Assembly: GCA_004194705.1 (NCBI GenBank) | Contig: SADC01001331.1 | Span: forward strand, 186,001 to 250,000 | DNA from: Ditylenchus dipsaci | Lineage: Eukaryota > Nematoda > Chromadorea > Rhabditida > Anguinidae | DNA length: 64,000 nucleotides | Reading direction: 5' to 3' | Shown here: piece by piece, positions 44,999 to 61,400 of the stretch | How the letters are laid out: every line of letters starts with the position of its first letter | How positions within the stretch are numbered: position 1 is the stretch's first letter | Position numbers and translations under genes: made by a program | The notes under the pieces: model-generated | The model's database searches: none | What the model was told of the DNA's origin: nothing | Seen by the model: only the letters and a program-made list of their open reading frames with translations

Positions 44999-45635
44999 GC
45001 ATATTTATACAAATTGGGCTATACTATAGAATCTCCCCCCAGCCCAGCCCCAGCTAGCGAAAAATTTACTTTACCTGAAGGGGAAAGGACCCGTCTCATA
45101 TTGTTTCCGTGCTCTGAAACGGCATTTTTTGAAAGTTTTGCTCCATACAAAGACTTTTTTCTCCAGCTTTTTGAAATCTCAGAAAATCAGTCAATAGCTT
45201 TTTAGAAAGCCAAGATTCAGGGCTACATGCTCGTGTAAAAATATTGAAAAAGTGGCAACAAAAATTTGACGAAAAATGGCAATATATAGATTTGAGGGCG
45301 TAAACCAGTATTTTGAGGGCGTAAATCAGTTTTTTGAGGGCGTAAACTACTTATAGCCTTTTTTAACTGCCTAACCGACTTGGATAGTATCTAAACGTAA
45401 AAGCCCCACTGCAAAGAGTATTTTTCTCTAAGCCTACCTTTTTCGGTTCCCTTGATTTTTTTTCACCCCAATCCATTGCAATGATGAGTGTGTTGGTCTT
45501 TGGCCGCGAAGCGGCCAAATATCCTTGGTAATGTCTATGCGAAAAGTGTGAAATAGGCTTTGCACCCATAAGGATTCGAAGCATGAACCTCGGTTTTGAG
45601 AAATTTATGCGGGAATTTGAATTTTTAAGTCCAAC

Positions 45636-45947
45636 CAAACAAGTGGTCGTCACCAGGAGCAAAAAATTTTTACTTTTTCAGGCTCCAAAATCTGTTTCTG
45701 GATTGATTCGGGCATGCTGAAGGTGGTTTGATAGAGGTAAAATGCCATTTTCTCAGATATTTTTCGAGTTTTGGTGAAAGCGAGTTTTGCTAAAATCAAT
45801 TGTATCCCGATACTCGGAAAAAACCATACAAAACCTTATTTCACTACTATCAAACCATCTTCAGCGTGTCCGAATCAGTCCAGAAAACAGGTTTCAGAAC
45901 CCAAAAAAGTAAAAAAAAATTTGCTCCAAGTGGGCGACCACTTGGTA
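45636..45947. repeat. Foldback bounded by CAAGTGGTCG / CGACCACTTG
   Basis: Arms include AAAAATTTTTACTTTTTCAG, GCATGCTGAAGGTGGTTTGA and their inverses. A second copy lies at 52196-52507 with a better preserved CCAAGTGGTCGTCCACTTGG end. Confidence 0.7.
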
Positions 45948-46305
45948 GTACCCTACAGGGGGTTCGGGGTACCAAGTATCCAGGTGGTTTAGGTACCATG
46001 AGGTGGTTAGAGCCTGTCTGGATGATGTAAGCACTATTTGAATGATTTAGACACTATTCAGATGGTTTTGGTACTATCCAGGTGGTTTGGTAGTTTGGGT
46101 AGTATATTGGTGGAAGATACCCTAAACACAGTCATTTACCTTGATATCTAAAGGCAAAAATTCAAATTTTGGTAAAAAAGTAAAAAAAATGACTTTCCCT
46201 CAAGATAATAACATAAAAACACTGAAAAAAATATATGAAAAAAAACGGGTAAAACGGAATTTGCAGCTAATTCTCGTAATTTTGCAGCTAATTTCGTTTG
46301 CAGCT

Positions 46306-46478
46306 ACAGTCGAATCTCGATTTAACGTACCCTCAATTAACGTACCTTCGATTTAACGTACCCCTAGGGCGGTCCCTCCAATAATAAAACTCCGTCAAAT
46401 TTACCCCGATATAACGTACCCTCGATTTAACGTACCCTAGGGCGGTCCCCAGGGGTACGTTAAATCGAGACTCGACTG
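46306..46478. mobile_element. pogo-like MITE (private motif TTTAACGTACC)
   Basis: CAGTCGAATCTCGATTTAAC left and GTTAAATCGAGACTCGACTG right, flanked by TA. TTAACGTACC occurs at least six times, in both halves. Confidence 0.88.
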
Positions 46479-46639
46479 TAATTCTCGTAATTTTGCAGCT
46501 AATTCTCGTAATCTGCAGCAAATATGAGTGAATTTTGCGGGAATTCGAATTTCCTAGTCAAAACATGACTTGGATCGCTCAGAATCCCAGCCAGGAGTGG
46601 TCAGAAGCCCTGAAAGTTGGTTTTTTGGGAGTTTACTAA

Positions 46640-46905
46640 AAGGTGGGGGGGGGGGGGGGTAAACTGTTTTGCGAAAATTCGATTGGGCGGATCAGAATTC
46701 CTGTCCGACCGGCTTAATCGCTCAGAATTCCTCCCTGAACCACTCAAAACCGTCATAAACCTGAAATTCTGTTCTGCAAAATTCCGTTTTACCAAAAAAA
46801 AACCCCGAGTGCACCCCCCCCCCCCCTCAAGTGCACCCCCCCCCCCCCTAAGTGCACCCCTTCTCCCAAGGGACTTGGGGGTTGCACTTGGGGTCTGTCA
46901 ACGCC
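46640..46905. repeat. G-run and C-run repeat
   Basis: A run of 14 or so G near 46645, then two C-runs near 46808 and 46837 in a unit AAGTGCACC plus poly-C. G-rich strands could form quadruplexes; lengths are unreliable in any assembly. Confidence 0.7.
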
Positions 46906-47084
46906 ACTATACCACTGAGCCACCTAGACGACTTATCTAAAATTTCGTTTTTATTTTGATATACCAACTATACATAATTCAAAAAGTATTTTCGGGGTAA
47001 AAAGAAAGTGTCCCGCGCGCATTTGAATTTGCCAAATTCCATTGTCATCAGCAAGTATGGTCCTTTAAGACGAGTATCGATTTT

Positions 47085-47300
47085 AAGGGAAGGTAGGTGG
47101 CCAGGTAGGGTAGAGAAGTGGCCAGGCAGGCAGGTGGGTAGAGCAGATGGCGGGTAGGGTAGGTAGGTGTTCAGATGCGGTAGGTAGGAGGCCAGGTAGG
47201 ATAGGTAGTTGGTCAGGTGGAGTTGTCAGGTCGCCAGATATTGTCATTAGAGGCCCATGTAGGGTGGGTAAGTGGTCAGGTAGGTTTCCAGGCATAGATC
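47085..47300. repeat. AGGTAGGTGGCCAGGTAGGG minisatellite
   Basis: Irregular 25-40 bp units built from GGTAGG, GGCCAGG and GGTCAGG. The open frame on the minus strand is a by-product. Confidence 0.75.
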
Positions 47301-47616
47301 GCTGAGAAGCTCCTAAGAGGAGGTCCCGGTAACGGAAAAGAAGCGTAGGTTTTTTTTTGCTGTTGTGATTGACGTTTTTACGGGTGCTGTAAGGCGTCAA
47401 TCCACCTTATCTGAAAGTATTGAAACCAGTCCTTTCGCTAGGTGACATTTACAGCAATTTACAGCAAAGGCATTTTGCCAGAAATGCCAAGTTTCGAAAG
47501 AATTATGAATGTTATGCTTTCTTATTTTTGTTGATTGTTTTGAATTTTGAGAATGTTATACAAAGATGTTTGCAGTACTAAAGTACGATAGTAGTGTTCA
47601 ATTTTTTTTTCGCTCA

Positions 47617-47628
47617 CAGATTCTTTTT
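47617..47628 (+). promoter_or_regulatory. Acceptor 7 nt before the DDX41 ATG, likely trans-splice site
   Basis: TTCTTTTTCAG is followed by TATATCA and the ATG at 47636. A second acceptor-like CTCACAG lies 12 bases upstream. Fits spliced-leader addition; a 5'UTR intron is the alternative. Confidence 0.5.
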
Positions 47629-47635
47629 CAGTATA

Positions 47636-51575
<3,940 letters not shown>

Positions 51576-51675
51576 TAACTGTTGTGCAATTGTAATACAT
51601 TGTCTTTGTGTTGCGAAAATGAAGTTCTAAAACATTGATTTGGGGAGCGGTGAATTTATTTTATTTTAACACCAC

Positions 51676-53157
51676 AGCGTGAGTCAAGATTTTCTAACAC
51701 TTTTAAACGGTCATAATTTTTGTCCTCGCACGATTTTGAAATTCCGTAAACGCAGATCGACTCAGTTTTTTATGAAATTTTTTTTGGTATATAATGTCAA
51801 AATCACGATTTTCGATTGGACACGGGTGTTTCCCCTCAAAGTGCGTTTCCCCTCAAGCTCGTTTCCCCTCAAAGTTTGTTACCCCTCAAAGTTCGTTTCC
51901 TCTCAAAGGTCGTTTCCCCTCAAGTGTCGATTCCCTTAAAAATAATTTTTTCTAAAAAAATTCGATCAAAATAAACTAATGTAATACAAAAAGCATGAAA
52001 TATCGTTGGTTTATTTAGTCCCGAAAACTTTTCGAATAATGTTTTTGTAACCACTTGTACGTCAAAAATAAAATATTCACTGTTATTGTGTTATAGAAAA
52101 TTTTCAATCGTCTATGTATATTTTTCGGACATGGACACAATATCCCCGGCCACAATATCTATCCCTGGGCCACAATATCCCCGCGGCCACAATATCCAAG
52201 TGGTCGTCCACTTGGATCAAAAATTTTTGCTCACGTTTTCGGCTTCCAAAATACTTTTTCTGCACTAATTATAGCACACTGAAGATGGTTTGACAGTGGT
52301 AAAATAACGTTTATGAAGAAATTTTGAGTTACAGTAAATTCTTGATCTTGATAAATTAAGAGTTCACAATAACTCAAAAATTTTTCGATAAAACGTGATT
52401 TTACCACTGTCAACCATCTTCAGCATGCTCGAATCAGATCAGAAAAATGGTTTTGAAACCCGAAAACGTAAAAAAGTTTTTTGATCCAAGTGGACGACCA
52501 CTTGGATAGACATCGCCTAGGATGATGGTTCAAATCCAGCTGGGTGCATACCTTTATTTATCATTATTTTGAGTGTTTAAGTGGTGTAAAAGTTGATGTA
52601 CTCATTCCCAAGGTTACTGGTTCGACCCCATCTGGTGCAATCAGTCTCGAGTAGAGGACCCCGGTTCAAATTTAGCCGTTTTTAGAACACAATTTTGAAT
52701 TAAATCGTTTAGGTTTTCAATTACTTTGAGCTAAATCTAAAATTTTGGATTCTGGATGTGGATACCCCCTCGGGTAGGTACCACGGGGTAAACTTTACTT
52801 ATTTATTTACTTATTTTGAAGGGAACTTATTTTGAGGGGAAACGACCTTTGAGGGGAAACGAACTTTGAGGGGAAACGAACTTTGAGGGGAAACGAGCTT
52901 GAGGGAAACGCACTTTGAGGGGAAACGAGGCGGACCCATTTTCGATTGGTCCCCTATGGTTCTGGTCTTACCCATCCAGAGGCCATTTACAGACCATGAC
53001 CAAAACCACAGGGGGACCAAGCGAAAATCGTGATTTTGACATTATATACCAAGAAATTTTCATAAAAAACTGAGTCGATCTGCGTTTACAGAATTTCGTG
53101 CGACGACAAAAAATTATGACCGTTTAAAAGTGTTAGAAAATCTTGACTCACGCTGTA
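51676..53157. mobile_element. Nested foldback with TTTCCCCTCAAAG arrays
   Basis: ACAGCGTGAGTCAAGATTTT left, AAAATCTTGACTCACGCTGT right; the outer arms are the framework of 9800-10160. Inside, six or seven CGTTTCCCCTCAAAG units at 51828-51928 recur inverted as CTTTGAGGGGAAACG at 52820-52930. Nested deeper are CCACAATATCC units (52135-52200) and the 52196-52507 foldback. Confidence 0.82.
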
Positions 53158-53189
53158 GTAAGGTTGTTTGTACCAATGTGAGCATCTTG

Positions 53190-53362
53190 CTCAGAATTAT
53201 GTGCTATTCATTCGTAGAGCGATGGAGCTAGCGAAAAAGTTATTATTGCAAATAATTTTAGCGCTTCAAGCTTGCTCAGAATTGTGTGCTATTCATTTAT
53301 AGAGCAATCGAGCTAGCGAAAAAGTTCTTTTTGCAAATAATTTTAGCGCTTCAAGCTTGATG
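53190..53362. repeat. Tandem duplication, unit about 85 bp
   Basis: CTTGCTCAGAATTATGTGCT ... TTTTAGCGCTTCAAG is followed directly by a second copy with few differences. No known function. Confidence 0.8.
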
Positions 53363-54289
53363 TACCTTAGTGAAAACTCGATATGGGTTTATCGCCATAT
53401 TTTTTTGCAAACAACTTTGTTTTTAGTCTCAATGCTTATCAGATGTAGGATTTTGTTATGTATCATTGAAAAGCCCATAATGTCAGCGTTATTTCAGTAT
53501 ATAATACGCACTAACCATCTGTCAAATCTTTTAACACGCATTAAATTTAGTCAAAAAGTCGCCACTTTTTGACCCCCGAAAATTACCTTTTTTCAGTAGC
53601 CTTTTTGCCAGTAACTTTGCTCATTGCTCAAATCTTTTAAAACCGTTAGGATTAATTAGGCTTTTTCCAGTTAATATGAAATAACAGGGGATTTCTTATG
53701 TTTTTAGTTGATAAAAATTCCCTAAACCTCACATATGGCTGAAAATTGGCTGTGCATTTTTTTTGTTTTGCATCGACTGTGAAAAGGGTTTTAAATTATA
53801 TTCAATGTGGAAATTTTTTTTGGTAAAAAATTACTAAGAAATGACCGAAAAATGGCCATTTTCGGCGATTTTTGCTTGTGGCGGTCCATAGACACGACAA
53901 AAAATCGTGTGCCACCCTCCATTCGATAGCATTTTTCAAGAGCTATCAATTCCACTGAAAATTGCCCAATTATGTTACATATAGCGAGGGGCGCTGGCAC
54001 AAGAGTGGACCTAATTTTTAGAAAATTTGATATTATCAAAAAAGTTTTATTTTCAAAGGCCACTTTTTAAAGGCAAAAAGTGGGATTTGACCGAAACCTG
54101 CTCCGCAGGTCCAAACCAAATTCGGAGGGCTTCAAAACGGTGTAAAATTTGCAAAATCGACACCTTGCCAATTTTGAGCATCGGGTTCTTTTTAGTTCAA
54201 AAACACGATTCAGTCATAGTTGTTAGTTTGAAAAAATTTCGGTTGGTATCGAGCGGAATTCAAAAAATATTTTTGTTTATATAAATAGT

Positions 54290-54990
54290 TTTATAGCGTG
54301 TGAAATCTTGTCAGGAGGCAGGTTTGTTAAGACAAAAATTGCGATTTCTGCGACCGAAACCTAGAAACCCAAGTGTGTACCACCTGACCAGGTGGATATC
54401 CACCTTGGAAAATATAAAGTTAGCTTAAGTTAAAAACAAAGTCCTCTCTGATTAGCAAATCATGCCAGAAATCGGGTTTGTTAAGACCGAAATTGTGATT
54501 TTCGCCACCGAAACTTGAAAACTTGTGGTGGACCACATGACCAGGTGGATAACCACCTGGATGGCCTAAAATTGAAAAGATTAAAATTTTGAAAACAAAC
54601 CATGTTATCATATGTAAAATCACGTGGGAAATTAGGTTTCTTGAGACCGGAATTGCAATTTTCCCTACTGAAATCCCAAAACCTGGGGTAGGACCACATT
54701 ACCAGGTGGATATCTACCTGGGAAAAATATTAAGTTAGCTTAAGTTAAAAACAAAGTACCCTCTGATTAGCAAACCATGCCAGGTATCGAGTTTGTTAAT
54801 ACCAAAATTGGGATTTTCGCCACCAAAACTCGAAAACCTAGGGTAGGACTACATGACCAGGCGGGTACCACCCGGATGGCATAAAAATGAAAAATTAAAA
54901 TTTCGAAAACAACCCATTTTATCATATGTAAATCACGTGGGAAATTAGGTTTGTTAAGACCAAAATTACTATTTTCCTCATTGAAATCCC
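54290..54990. repeat. Higher-order tandem repeat, about 315-bp period
   Basis: Units alternate GTTTGTTAAGACC...TTTTCGCCACC...GACCAGGTGGATATCCACC with AAATCACGTGGGAAATTAGG. AGTTAGCTTAAGTTAAAAAC occurs at about 54417 and 54733. Each half unit holds a CCAGGTGG.TA.CCACCTGG palindrome. The GAGTGGACCTAATTTTT motif at 54004 and 55013 brackets it. Confidence 0.7.
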
Positions 54991-57900
54991 AAAATCTGGG
55001 GCTATAGCGCGAGAGTGGACCTAATTTTTCGAAGAATCTCGATTTTGCCCTTTTTTCGACATTTTGTCTCTTGACGCCTTAATATGGCTGATTCGGCCTT
55101 ATTTCTTTTCGCGTGTCATAGCGCTGGTATTAAGCTACATTTTAATGAAAGGTTGGACAAAAATAGTTATTTTAAAAAACAATGACGCGCTTGTATGGAC
55201 CTAATTTTCGCCCATAAATGACCATTTTGAGGGGCGTTTTTTAAGTTGTGTAGGACGACTGAGCAAGCATAAATATTTGGTCATGACATGCGTTTGTAGT
55301 ATTTTGGACTGGCTATGATTTGCGTATAAGGTTTTCGTAAGACAATTCCTAAAAATTAAAAAAAGTGGGCGACAATGGTGGGTATAAAAAGTTTTAGCAA
55401 GGGATAATACACCAAAAAACCGCTGTCAGAAAAGTTGTTTTTACGCCGTTTGAAGCCTAGAAATGCAAAACGGCACAATGAACACGATGCAAGCTTCAGA
55501 TTTTAATTTGAGCTACGTTTCTACCGAGTTATGTCAGATGTTTGTTTTCGCTCGACGAAAAAATCATGAAAAATCGACATTTTAGTAGCGCTCGAAGAAT
55601 TTTTAGTTTTTGTGTAACGATTCTTTGACCTTGAAATCTCAAACAACCATAATGCGTGTACAAGCATAAACTTATAAAAAAGGCTGTAAAATAGCTTGAA
55701 CCTAGGAGCAGCTATGAACCCGAAGCCGAGTTTCAAGAAGTATAATGTGCTTGTCCACGCTGCAAAAAGTCCTTAACACCATTTTGTTCAGCTTCGAATT
55801 CTGCACAAGTACGCACCGAAGATACAAACAAAAATGCGAGTGTAAATAGAAACGGGGATTCCTAAAAGGACCATACTTGTTAAGTACAATAGGAATATGG
55901 CAAATGCGCGCGGGAGACTTTTTTTCAATGAGACTTTTGGTTATTTTCCATTATCGGGACCACCCTTCTAAAACAACTTTTTCACACTCTTGTTTGGCAG
56001 GTATTTCAAATGTTCTCTGGATAACAGTGGAAAAATTGTTTTAGAAGGGTGGTCCTGATAATGTAAAAGAACTTTTTTTTCACGGGCAATACTTTTTTTT
56101 TGTACCAAATTTCCTTTTTTTCCGTACCAAACCTAATTTTCTGTCCAAGACCGACCAAATTTCGCAAAATTTTGTGAGAATTTAAATTTCATATTCTGAA
56201 AATGACTTGGATTCCTCAGAATCACGCCCGGAGTGGCCAAAAGCCCCTGAAAGTTGGTTTTTTGGGTGTTTCTAAAGAAGAAAGGGGGGAGGGGGAGATA
56301 AAATTTTTGCGAAAATTGGACTGGGCGGATCAGATATTCACTTAGTGGCACATGATGTGAAAACATTTAGCCATGGGAAACGAAAAATTGAAAAAAAAAG
56401 ACGTTATATAGAAACATGGACGCTACTCGTTTTTACCCCTTCCAAAAAAGCTACTCGGTTTTAACCTTTTTTTCATAATTATTTTTTTCTTTTGGTCACA
56501 TACGATTCAGGCCTAATCAATAAAAATAATTTCCACTTACAAATCTCTGAAAAAACTTCGATAAAAATCAGGGTTCGTAATGAAAATTTTTGAAAAAAAG
56601 GACATTTGGGTAAAAAAAGGACATTTTGACCATTTTTGAAGAAAAAGCTTCATTTTATCCAGTGCTTATTGCCATTTGGAGCGAAAAAAAAAGATTTTGA
56701 CCAAAAACTTCACTCTAATGACTGAAAGGCAGAGTGAGAAGAAACACATTTTTATAAAAGTTTTTTCAGAGATCTGTAGCTGGAAAAAATTTCATTGGGC
56801 AGCCCCGAATCTTAGATACAAAATGTGACCAAAAGAAAAATTTTTTATGAACAAAAAGTGTACAGCCCTTTTGGCGTTAAAAAGCATGGAATTTCCTCTC
56901 ACTCATTGGACACTAGGCTTAAGATACTCACAGAGCTATTCAATTAGCCTACTTTTTTTGAGGTGTGTGAGTTGAGAACAATGGCATATTTTCGTTTAAC
57001 AATAGATTGATTTACAAGCTGGGCAAAAAGAGCCTTTATTGTAAAATGGAGCAGTTTCGCATCACCTACCCAGAAATTTGCCTTGGTCCCCCAAGCTAAT
57101 TTTTTTGCAAAATTTTTTATTTTGCTTCTTTCTTGAGTTTTATCTGCTTTTTTTTAATTTTACAATTTTTTCATCTAAACAGGCAAAGCCCGAAAAAGAA
57201 GGCAAACTTCTGGGGTGGATGTTCCGAAATTTAACTCATTTTTAATAATGAGTCTTGCTCGGAATCATGTTCAAGGTATGTGAGTGCGTTGTTTTACAAT
57301 AGCCCCAACCCTTTCGGCCATAGCCCTACAACCCCAAGCCACCGTTCCCCCTGTGCCCTCAAAGAAGACTTTTTGCCTGTTCTATCGTTTTCAGGGCCTA
57401 AAAAATTCTTAGACCTTGTAAAACCACATTTTTGACCTACCCCAAATAGTGTACTTTCGCCCACTGTTCAAAAATTGCAGGGGTAAGGGGGTTGTGGTTG
57501 AACGAGATAAGTACCAAATTTCACTAAACATTACCTTTAATTTTGTATGATTGCTCAAATTAAAGCCTAGAATCTCAGCTATATCTTAGTATATGAAACA
57601 TGTGACTTGTAGAAAAAGTCAGAAAATATCAAACAAGCCAGTCAAATTGAAACCCCGATTCCTGTTCTAGCCTGTAAATAAGCAAATCATAACACAAATC
57701 GAGTTAAAAGGCCATGCCCGTGCGTTTCAAAAAGTTAAGGTGGAGACCAGCAATTTTTTTTGAATCGTTCTTTTTTTCACTCGTTTTGCGTCATCTAATA
57801 TTAACGACCCTATACTACTTTTAAAACTAGGCAGAAAACTCAAAAATCTGAATGCGTATGCATGTAAAACTTGATCGAGAAAGAAAAAAGTGCTGGTCCC

Positions 57901-58423
57901 CGCCTTTTCTCCGTGTCGGGCACGGGCATGCCCCTTTAAGTCCAGAGCCAACCAGGATGGGTTAAGGCAGGCAGCATTGCCATGCTGAGAAGTGATACAC
58001 TTCCAATCATTCTTTTTTGCTGACTATTTAAGGAAGAAGAAACGTGGCTCACTTACACAAAATGTTGCACTTTCCCCATACGTGGCACATTATCACAAAA
58101 AGGGTCAGGACAGATTGCGACAGTTCAAATTGCGCCAAGATTTAGTAATAAATTCAGTTCAAAAAGACTGAATTTGTTACTGAATCTTGGCGCAATTTGA
58201 ATTGTCGCAATATAAATTGTAGCAATCTGTCGCTGACCACAAAAAGTGGCCCTTTATCGCCAGAACGTGGCATTTTTACTAGAGATTATGACGACGACAA
58301 AAATGTTCACTCACTGTCCAATAAAAATACTGCAGTAATCTATGTTTTATTTCAGAAAATAATTTAAAAAATATGATCGGAAAAAGTCAAAACAGCAAAA
58401 ATATTTTCAAGAAGTCGCTTCAT
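54991..58423. other. Gene-free repeat stretch
   Basis: Contains hairpins at about 55950-56070 (GGGACCACCCTTCTAAAACA), 57708-57925 (GCCATGCCCGTGC) and 58095-58230 (GCGCCAAGATT with ATTGCGACA modules), a copy of the TCTTGCTCGGAATCATG repeat at 57249, and low-complexity T/A tracts. No exon seen. Confidence 0.5.
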
Positions 58424-61400
58424 TCATTTCACACTTATTTTAGCGCCTGTTGAAAGAGCAGATGCTTTTTTAATGGTGAATGTTTGTTCTCTACTAATTA
58501 TTGTTAGTATCATTTGCTTGCAATCGTCTCGAATGGTTTGGTTTAAAACTAAATAAATCACAGGTGGAAATCCTAAAAATGTTCCGTGATGAAAAAAAAT
58601 CTTAAATAAAAAATATTTACCATGAATATGAAACCAACAAAATTGGGCAAAATATATCAGTAAATCATTAACAACAAAATAGCTCATGTACACATAAACT
58701 GAGCCAGCTACTAAATTGAGCGAGCTGATAACTAGAATTTGCACAAACATCTAAAATCCGTATAATGCGTGAAATAAATTTGAAAAAAATATGTTTTTCT
58801 TTTCAATTTTACTTTATAGGAGCAAATTAGGATAGTGAAATATTTTTACCATATATTATTTTGGTTGTAACCGAAATGCAACCTGAAAAGACTGAATTTC
58901 CTCCTCAAATTTACTTTTTTTCGCCCTCAAATTTTCTTTGAACTTTCGTTATCTTTTGCTTTAATTTTCGTGTTTTCTTGTAGCTCTGGATCTTGGCTTT
59001 CTAATGAGCTACAGTCGACTCTCGACTTAAGGACACCCCAAAAAGTTCTTTCCCACCTAGGGTCCGACACTTTTTTTTAGCCCGATTTTTGAAAATTTTA
59101 ACCAGTTTTGTTTAGACAGTCTGGTTGAAAATATCGCAAGGATTCCGATTTTGCCGATCGTTTTTTGAAAATCATGCACTTTCATCATTAAAAAAGCAAA
59201 ACCTCGATTTAAGGACAGGCTTTTTCAAAAATTTCTATTTAGTGGTTCAGTCAATTTAGTGGTTAAATTTAAATTTGACTCGTACCATTTTCTGTAGCCT
59301 GCTTATCTTCCTCTCGTCCTGTCTGACTGTAGCTTTTTCTTTAATCAGCAGAATGACAAAAAATATAAAATAAATAGCAGGAATAGCCACAGCTATGCAT
59401 AAATTGTGAAAAGTGTGAATTATGCTGATATACTATAAATTGTATTATAAATAGTTACAACACATCTAACTGCTGTTGCACACAGTAACAGTATTTCATG
59501 TAGGCCTAAGCCTCCCCCTCTTACAGAACATTCAAAAAATAGAAGCTCTCCCTATTATACAGGTCCACATAAAAAATTTGAGCCGAAATCACGGAAAGCT
59601 CTCTCGGAAAGCTTTTTAAATGTAACCTTAGAATGGTTCTCTATCAGAAGTAGAATAAATAAAAGCAAGCGCGAAGCTACATCAAATGAAGTAAGATTTT
59701 AGCGTGCAATTTTTTTTCATTATAAAATCATTTGAAGCGCTTATCGCTTGCGAGAAAACTAAAAAAGACTGCCCGTGAAATCGCTCCACTCAAATTTGGC
59801 GAACTGAAGAAAAAATGGTTTTGTAAAGTGGTTAAAAACACAATGCCAAGAACACGCTTTCAAATCAAGAGGCGGGGGGGGGCGTTCATTAAAATAAACG
59901 GCTGTGTATCGACTGGAAAAGTGTATAACTCCTTGGTCTTGGTCGAGGTCGTGGTCGAGGTTTATCATGGTCACACTGCTTGGTCTTGGTAGAGGTCGAG
60001 GTCGATGTGTGATCACACTCAATATTTCAGCTTTCTTCATTTATTTTTTGAACAGAAGTCAACTAAAATTGCTGGGAAAGTGCTAAAAAGTCAATATGAA
60101 AGTATTATTTACAAATGTAAAAGAGAATTTGCACTTGTAAAGTCTCTTTCCAAGCGAGACAGAATTGACCTAAAATCTATTTTTTGTTAGTTTTAAAATA
60201 ATTTGAATTGGCGCCAGAACAATTTGACTATCTTTTTTCAATCAAGATGTTGCGCGAATTCATGTCGCATGTAAGTCTGTGCGTGCTCCCCTTTCCTTTT
60301 CTCGTTCCCTCTGTACACTTATTTCTTTCTTTTCCAATATATCCGAGGTCGAGGTCGACCAAATAGTGGCAAATAGACGCAAATAGTGGCGCTTTTTAGA
60401 CGGCGTTGTTCCTTATTTTGTCCATTTCCATTATAACACAACTTTTTGTCACTGTTCACATGTGAAATATGAAAAATTCATTTCATTAGGTTTTACGCTA
60501 AAAATTACTTTAGTGTCGTTTTGGCGCCGATTCAAAAACGAATTTTTTTTGTTGTTTTTTGGGTTTTTCCTTAGTCACCTAAAGCATACCAAAAGATTTT
60601 TTTTCAAATTTAAGAATGGCAAAGCGTTTCTCTGCTGAATCAGGGTTTCCATATTCTTGAAAAAGTCCACTTAAATAGTAATTTTCTGCTAAAGTACTCT
60701 GATCCGCTCACCCTCCTAACAATCTTCTCGCTCTACTGGTGGACCTATCCAGTACTCTTGCATGCCCACTCCCTTTCTTGGTATACCTAAGACTGTTCCA
60801 TGTCAAAAAAGCAGTTTTTCCGTCAACTTGTGCCAAAAGATTGCGCGGAACATTCGAATTTCCGCTGAACCTACATCAACCACTATATCGACTATGTCGA
60901 TGTCAAAACTAAAGGAACACCGAATTTTTCGAAAAGGAAATCATGAAAATTGAATTTAAAAAATGCTGAGGAATAACTTAACAAGGCCTGGGGAACAAGT
61001 TTTTACAAAAAAAAACCTTTCGTAAGTGACAAGTCGGACATCGACTATGTCGATGTTACATCGAACGCGACCAAGACTAAGGAGTGTGACCAACATCGAC
61101 CGAGACTAGGCAGTGTGACCATGATCGACCTCGACAGCGACTAAGCAGTGTGACCAAAGCATAACTCGCAAAATGTGTCTTTCGAAACGTCGGATTGGCG
61201 AACGTTAACTCGAAAAATGTACAACTCGCAAAAAGATAACTCGAAAAACGAAGAACTCGCAGAAAATTGTGGTTTTGCCTGTTTTTCTTCAAAATCGTGA
61301 TCTTTTTCTGAAAGTTTTTAAACCATCAGGTAGCCCTGCGATTCTACTTTCCGATAATATACTATTTTTTTCATTATGTTACAACAATGTAAAACAATTA

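Larger units (their letters stand above)
44999..47616. other. Gene-free repeat block before DDX41
   Basis: Holds TTTTGAGGGCGTAAA units (45290-45350), a foldback (45636-45947), a GGTGGTTTGGTA-type tandem stretch (45960-46115), a pogo-like MITE (46304-46480), G/C homopolymer repeats (46640-46905) with an A-box-like GGCTCAGTGG on the minus strand near 46905, and a minisatellite (47085-47300). No exon seen. Confidence 0.55.

Noticed and set aside
45014..45205. 63-codon + strand frame beginning MGYTIESPPSPAP
   Set aside because: Starts in a CTATACTATAGAATC repeat module and ends in the GTAGCCCTGAATC foldback framework; likely chance.
47083..47400. 105-codon minus-strand frame rich in Pro/Leu/Thr
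   Set aside because: It is the minisatellite read on the other strand.
57727..57951. 74-codon minus-strand frame (MALDLKGHARARHGEKAG...)
   Set aside because: Most of it lies in a hairpin bounded by GCCATGCCCGTGC; no splice signals or familiar domain.
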